DNA of 64,000 bases from Dama dama. Taxonomy: Eukaryota > Chordata > Mammalia > Artiodactyla > Cervidae. Positions 59,417-64,000 of this stretch are shown here, in pieces. The stretch covers positions 5,828,001 through 5,892,000 of the forward strand of contig NC_083714.1 of assembly GCF_033118175.1 (NCBI RefSeq), given 5' to 3'. The notes beneath the pieces are model-generated. The model was not told the origin of the DNA and made no database searches. It saw only the letters and a list, made by a program, of their open reading frames with translations. The translations under genes and the position numbers were made by a program. Every line of letters begins with the position of its first letter. The stretch's first letter is position 1.

Positions 59417-60795
59417 CGAACAACATCATACTTAATGCTGAGACACTGATTTCTCCAAAGATCAAGAAGAAGGCTACCATGACTACTCTCACTGTCTTTA
59501 AACTGTATTCAGCAGTTTATTAGAGTTCTCACTGAATGCAGTAAGCTGAGAAAAATAAACATCCAGATTGGAAAGAAAGTAGTAAAACTGCCTTTAATCA
59601 CAGATGATGATCTGTGTATTAACAGGCAATCCAACATACTCTTCAGAAAAAGTTACTAAAATTAACAAGTGAATGTAGCCAAGTTGTAGGATACAATCAA
59701 TATACAAAAATCAAATGTATTTTGTATACCAGCAAAGAACAGTAGGAAATGAAATTAAAACAGTATGATAAAAACATGTAATATGTGGGGATAAGTCTGA
59801 CAAAAGATATGCAAGACCTGTACACTGAAAATGACAATAAATTGTTGAGAGAATTCACGACCTAAATAAAAGTCCATGTTCATGGACTGGAAAACTCAGT
59901 ATCTTTAAGATATCTATTCTCTTCAAAATGATCAACAGAGTCAATATCATCCTAATAAAAAAATCCCAGCAGGCTATTTTAGAAAACAGCCTGGTAATTT
60001 CTGAAAAAGTTAAATATACACCTACCATATGTTTCAGCCAGTCTGCTCCTAGGTATTTCACAAGGGAAGAGACAGTATATGTCCATACAAAGATTTGCAC
60101 ACTAATGTTCAAAGCAGCTTAATTTGTAATAGACAAAAACTGCAAGTAACTCAAATGTCTATCGACAGGTGAATGGATAAAGAAACTGTGGTATTAGCTG
60201 TACGATTTAATACTGTTCTATAATGAAAATAATGAACTATTGATATATCCTATAACATGGATGAATTTCAAAATAATTCTGTTGTTTGAAAGGAAACAAA
60301 CAGTACATATTCTGTGTGTGTGTGTGCATGCTCAGTCACTCAGTCGTGTCCAACTCTGTGATCCCATGGACTGTAGCCTGCCAGACTCCTATGTTTATGG
60401 GATTTCCCAGGGAAGAATATTAGAGTGGGTTGCCATTTCCTCCTCCAGGGGATCTTCTTGACCCAGGGATCAAACCCATGTCTCCTGCATCTCCTGCATT
60501 GCAGATGGATTCTCTACTGCTGAGCCTCTACTTATATGCATATTTCTAGAAAATGCAGAGTAATCTTTAGTGACAGCAAACCAGGATTTCCTGGGGTTTG
60601 GGGAGGGACATGAAATGGTAAGAGGGAGGAATTACAAAGGGGCATAAAGAAAACTTGAAGGGTGATAGATGTGTCCATCGTCTTGATTGTGGTGATGGTG
60701 TGTATAGGTGTGTATATGTCAAAACTTATCAAATTGTATACTTTAAACATGTGTAGTTTATGTCAATTATAACTCAATAAAATTGCTTAAAAATA
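59417..60795 (+). mobile_element. Old L1, plus strand, ORF2 to 3' end
   Basis: Image of L1 ORF2 (AAACTGCCTTTAATCACAGA; AAGACCTGTACACTGAAAAT; AACAGAGTCAATATCATCCT) then 3' UTR (CTTTAAACATGTGTAGTTTA, AACTCAATAAAATTGCTT). A Bov-tA SINE (60318-60527, minus; GTGTGCATGCTCAGTCACTC to GCTGAGCC) sits inside it. Confidence 0.72.
60318..60527 (-). mobile_element. Bov-tA-type SINE
   Basis: Starts after a short (TG)n and ends TCTACTGCTGAGCC, with TGCATCTCC partly duplicated near the end. Confidence 0.86.
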
Positions 60796-60799
60796 AAAG

Positions 60800-61700
60800 G
60801 AACCAGGGTTCCTTGGAGAAATGCTAAATCTAGGACTGAATGCAGGAAAAGGAGGAGATGAAGCCACAACATCTTCTTGTGTTAGAATATCAGGTAGTAC
60901 TCAAAGAATAGTGGGAACATGTCAAGAGAACATAGGAGGGGCTTCCAATGGCCAATTCTGAAACAATGTGTGTCTCAAAATAGCTAGTGACAATAATAGG
61001 TTAAAATCTATTAGTAAAATAAGAATCCAGGTGTCCACACTAACGTAAATAAGTAAACAAATAGCAAGAAGGACAAGTCCTTCCCTGCAGTGGAATGCTA
61101 ACTAGTAAATGTAGGTGGAATGATGGAATTAGACCATTGCCTTTATTTTTTATTTTTATTTTTGACCATTGCCTTTAATAACTATTTTAGTAATAAATAA
61201 TTGGGAAAGACTCATTTAATGAATGCTAAAACTCCCCACAAAATACTTACTAATTTCAATGGTAAAAATTTACAGTGGAAAACCTCACAGACATTTCATT
61301 AAGCACATGCAAAGCTCCAGTCACATATGAAGGGACAAATTGATATCATGTGCCTCCTAAAACAAATCACTAAGAACACAATATTACTTTTGTGGTGTTA
61401 TTGCCAAAACTGCATAATCTCCATCTAATTATGGTAAAACATAAACAAATCTAAAACAAAGGACATTTTCCCAGAATAACTGGCCTATATTCTTATTTTC
61501 AAATGGATCAGGAAAAATAATGCATTGGTATAAAGAAAAAAAATAATGGAAATATAATAAAATTCTGACATTTGAGGGATCTGGGTAAAAGGTACATAGG
61601 AATCCTTTGTACTAGTCTTGCAACTTTCTGTAAATCTGCAATTATTTCAAAACAATGTTGTAAAACATGAAGAGTAATGACTAAAAGAATGAAAACAGTA
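60800..61700. other. BRCC3 intron DNA, unassigned
   Basis: AT-rich; no exon or named repeat. Confidence 0.35.
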
Positions 61701-61729
61701 AGGACAATTTCTAAAACTGAGAAAAAAGC

Positions 61730-62030
61730 AGGTAATGGAAAACTCCATCAGAGTAACAGAGAGAAGGAAAGGTAAAAAGAATTAAGCAGGATGTATGACA
61801 AAAAGAATGCAGAAAGAATAATGGTAGTCATACTGCCCCATGTATCAGCAATGATAATAAATGAATGCATTGCATTCACCTAAAAATAGACAGATGTTCT
61901 GATTGCTTAAAAGCAAATAGCTCAAGATCTTGCTACATTCTATTTACAAGAGACATACCCAAAGCAAAATAACTGAGAAAGGTTGAGAATAAAGGGATGG
62001 AAAAAAAAAGTTATAACAGGAAAGGATACT
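61730..62030 (+). mobile_element. Old L1 ORF2 fragment
   Basis: TTTACAAGAGACATACCCAA and GAATAAAGGGATGG, plus-strand L1 ORF2. Confidence 0.6.
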
Positions 62031-62034
62031 GACA

Positions 62035-62500
62035 AGAACTGCAACATGAAAACAAACAGGGAGTTGCAGAGATCGCTGGCTGCACCAATTAAAATCTCCT
62101 TGGTAACAGAAGGCCAAGTTTCAGCCAGGACAGAGGTATCTTGACAGGCCTCCCTGGGAGATCAGGCATGGGGACCTGACTAAATTCTGCCAAGGAGATG
62201 AAAATGGAATTGTTTTCTGGGGCTGTCTGGGAGGGTCACTTATTAGAAACCGGCAGACCTGGGCCCAGATCCTTTTTGTCCTCCTACCTTTCCTCCTCCT
62301 TCTGTCCCTCAATGGAGATGTGCTGGCTGGAGCTCCAGAAGTCTCGAGGACCACGAGGGGACCTTAGGATGGAAACCATACACCAAGATGGTGAAGCAGA
62401 AGGTAGGAGTCTGATAATATCGCAGAGTCCTGGAATACCTATCTCCAGACTTCTTCTACCCAAGCAAGCATCTTTCTTCTTTAATTTTACTTATTATTTT
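62035..62500. other. Unassigned, moderately GC-rich intron DNA
   Basis: Contains short open frames on both strands with no recognisable domain and no good splice frame to BRCC3. Confidence 0.35.
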
Positions 62501-62520
62501 TCCTAATATATATAGTTGAA

Positions 62521-62560
62521 CCTCATCCTAAGAGGTTCAACCTCATCCTAAGAGGTTCAA
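62521..62560. repeat. Two exact 20-bp tandem copies
   Basis: CCTCATCCTAAGAGGTTCAA occurs twice in a row. GAACCTC and GAGGTTC form a 7-bp inverted repeat within each period. Confidence 0.9.
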
Positions 62561-62751
62561 CTATTACTGTGTAACAGCTACAGTAATCAAATAATAATAT
62601 TCTTTACAAAGAAAGAAGGCATATTTAAATATATGCATAAATAGATAGGACAAAGAGAGACACTTCATAGTTTAGGAAAAAAAATATAAAAAGTTATGAA
62701 CCTTTATCCATTCTTTATGCACTAACAATACAGCTTCAGAATACACAAAGT

Positions 62752-62961
62752 TAGTGTGTTAGTCGCTCAGTCGTGTCTGATTTTTTGTGACCCCGTGGAC
62801 TGTAGCCCGCCAGGCTCCTCTGTCCATGGGATTCTCCAGGCTAGAATACTGGAGTGGGTAGCCGTTCCCTTCTCCAAGTGATCCTCCCCAACCAGGGATT
62901 GAACCCAGGTCTCCTGCATTGCAGGCAGATTCTTTACCAGCTGAGCCATGAGGGAAGCCCA
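62752..62961 (-). mobile_element. Bov-tA-type SINE
   Basis: GTGTGTTAGTCGCTCAGTCG to GCTGAGCCATGAGGGAAGCC; complete and well preserved. Confidence 0.9.
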
Positions 62962-63039
62962 CATAAAGCTAACCATGATTAAACTATAGGAAGTAAACAA
63001 ATTTAGTTACAATGGGAGGTTAATATACATCTCTCTCAA

Positions 63040-63148
63040 TGAGGAAGGAAATAAGGATCTGTATAACAGCGACAGTAATCAGAACACTATGGTACTGGCA
63101 TAAGAAACAGACAATAGACCAATGGAACAGAATAAAGTATAGGAATAA
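63040..63148 (+). mobile_element. Old L1 ORF2 fragment interrupted by a SINE
   Basis: CTATGGTACTGGCATAAGAA and AATAGACCAATGGAACAGAA are plus-strand L1 ORF2. It resumes after the SINE (63354-63440, CACAGTCATAGAAGGCTATA). Confidence 0.8.
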
Positions 63149-63353
63149 AGTGAAGTCGCTCAGTTGTGTCCAACTCTTTGCAATCCCATGGACTGTAGCC
63201 CACCAGGCTCCTCCATCCATGGAATTTTCTAGGCAAGGGTACTGGAGTGGGTTGCCATTTCCTTCTCCAGGGGATCTTCCTGACCCAGGGATCGAACCTG
63301 GGTCCCCGGCATTGTGGGCAGATGCTTTATTGTCTGAGCCACCAGGGAATCCC
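63149..63353 (-). mobile_element. Bov-tA-type SINE with target-site duplication
   Basis: GTGAAGTCGCTCAGTTGTGT to GAGCCACCAGGGAATCCC. The flanks AGTATAGGAATAAA (just left) and AGTACAGGAATAAA (just right) are a target-site duplication with one change. Confidence 0.9.
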
Positions 63354-63589
63354 AAGTACAGGAATAAACTCACACACACACAGTCATAGAAGGCTATAAG
63401 GGACTTGAACTCGAGACAATACACATATATTTCAATTCATATGAAAAAGTTATGAAAGTCGATCATGTTTTAAGTCAGGCAACAGCCTTTTCATGAACAG
63501 GCCAAATAGTAAATTTTTTAAGCTGTGTGGGCCCCAAGGTCTCTGTTACAACCATTCAGCTTTCCAGTTGTTAACTGGAAACTAGTCAT

Positions 63590-63646
63590 CAGTTCAGTAG
63601 CTCAGTCGTGTCTGACTCTTCACGACTCCATGGGCCACAGCACGCA
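63590..63646 (-). mobile_element. Bov-tA-type SINE scrap
   Basis: CAGTAGCTCAGTCGTGTCTG, ACTCTTCACGACTCCATGGG; then ordinary intron DNA to the window end. Confidence 0.6.
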
Positions 63647-64000
63647 ACAAGTCACAGGTAGTATGTAAACAAATGGGCATGGCTGTATTCCAAGAAAACT
63701 TGATTTCCAAAATAGGCACCAGGCGCATGTGGCCTACAAGCTGTATTTTGTGGATCCCTGTTCTAGGTAACAAAGGAAATACCAAAAAACTTCCATAAAG
63801 CTGATATCACACAGGCGACAGTTACCATCACGTAGTGTTAAAAATTAACATAAGAAGAAAAAATATCCCCTCAAACTCCAGTGCAGATCCATACATCTGG
63901 AAATTTTTTAATGTATTTCTAAATAACTCTCAAGTTGAAAAGGAAGTAAAACCAGAGAACAAAATGAGTTAGAAGTTAAAAAACCTCACTGGAACTACTA

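Noticed and set aside
62759..63424. Open frames shared by many places (e.g. GDLGSIPG, NPLQYSCLE)
   Set aside because: These are standard translations of Bov-tA SINEs.

Overview
This is ruminant nuclear DNA, almost certainly bovid. It is packed with BovB LINEs, ruminant L1 elements, Bov-tA/Bov-A2 SINEs and CHR-type SINEs, all of which are recognisable in the sequence. Two multi-exon protein-coding genes lie on the minus strand. No prokaryotic features, tRNA, rRNA or CRISPR array are present.

Left part (1-13.75 kb): the first seven exons of an ANTH-domain (PICALM/AP180 family) clathrin-adaptor gene. Exon 1 lies in a CpG-rich promoter at about 13.3-13.75 kb, and the gene runs off the left edge. 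I assembled it by hand. All six splice junctions have GT/AG ends and keep phase, and the roughly 235 codons in the window are open. The protein is clearly related to PICALM and SNAP91 but too divergent to be either, so it looks like an intact third vertebrate-type paralogue. Its N-terminus is rewritten: the usual amphipathic helix before the ANTH fold is gone, replaced by a start that fits an N-myristoylation signal, and two of the usual PI(4,5)P2-binding lysines are changed. Intron 1 holds a 6-kb composite satellite (7.15-13.16 kb) in which the 3' end of a Bov-tA-like SINE alternates with (CA)n tracts.

Middle part (13.75-47.7 kb): intergenic DNA made mostly of nested retrotransposons. It includes a nearly complete 6.7-kb L1 with target-site duplications (22.4-29.15 kb), an internally deleted L1 inserted into a BovB (37.9-41.0 kb), a twin-primed inverted L1 (33.35-34.17 kb), opposed BovB copies and LTR fragments.

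Right part (47.7-64 kb): the last three coding exons of BRCC3 (BRCC36, the K63-specific deubiquitinase), minus strand, with its stop codon at 48.02 kb. The rest of the window is a long upstream BRCC3 intron filled with a near-complete BovB and other repeats; earlier BRCC3 exons lie beyond 64 kb. BRCC3 is X-linked in placental mammals, so this is probably the X chromosome. The ANTH gene then sits directly downstream of BRCC3 in the same orientation, where I would expect VBP1 to be the next gene in human.
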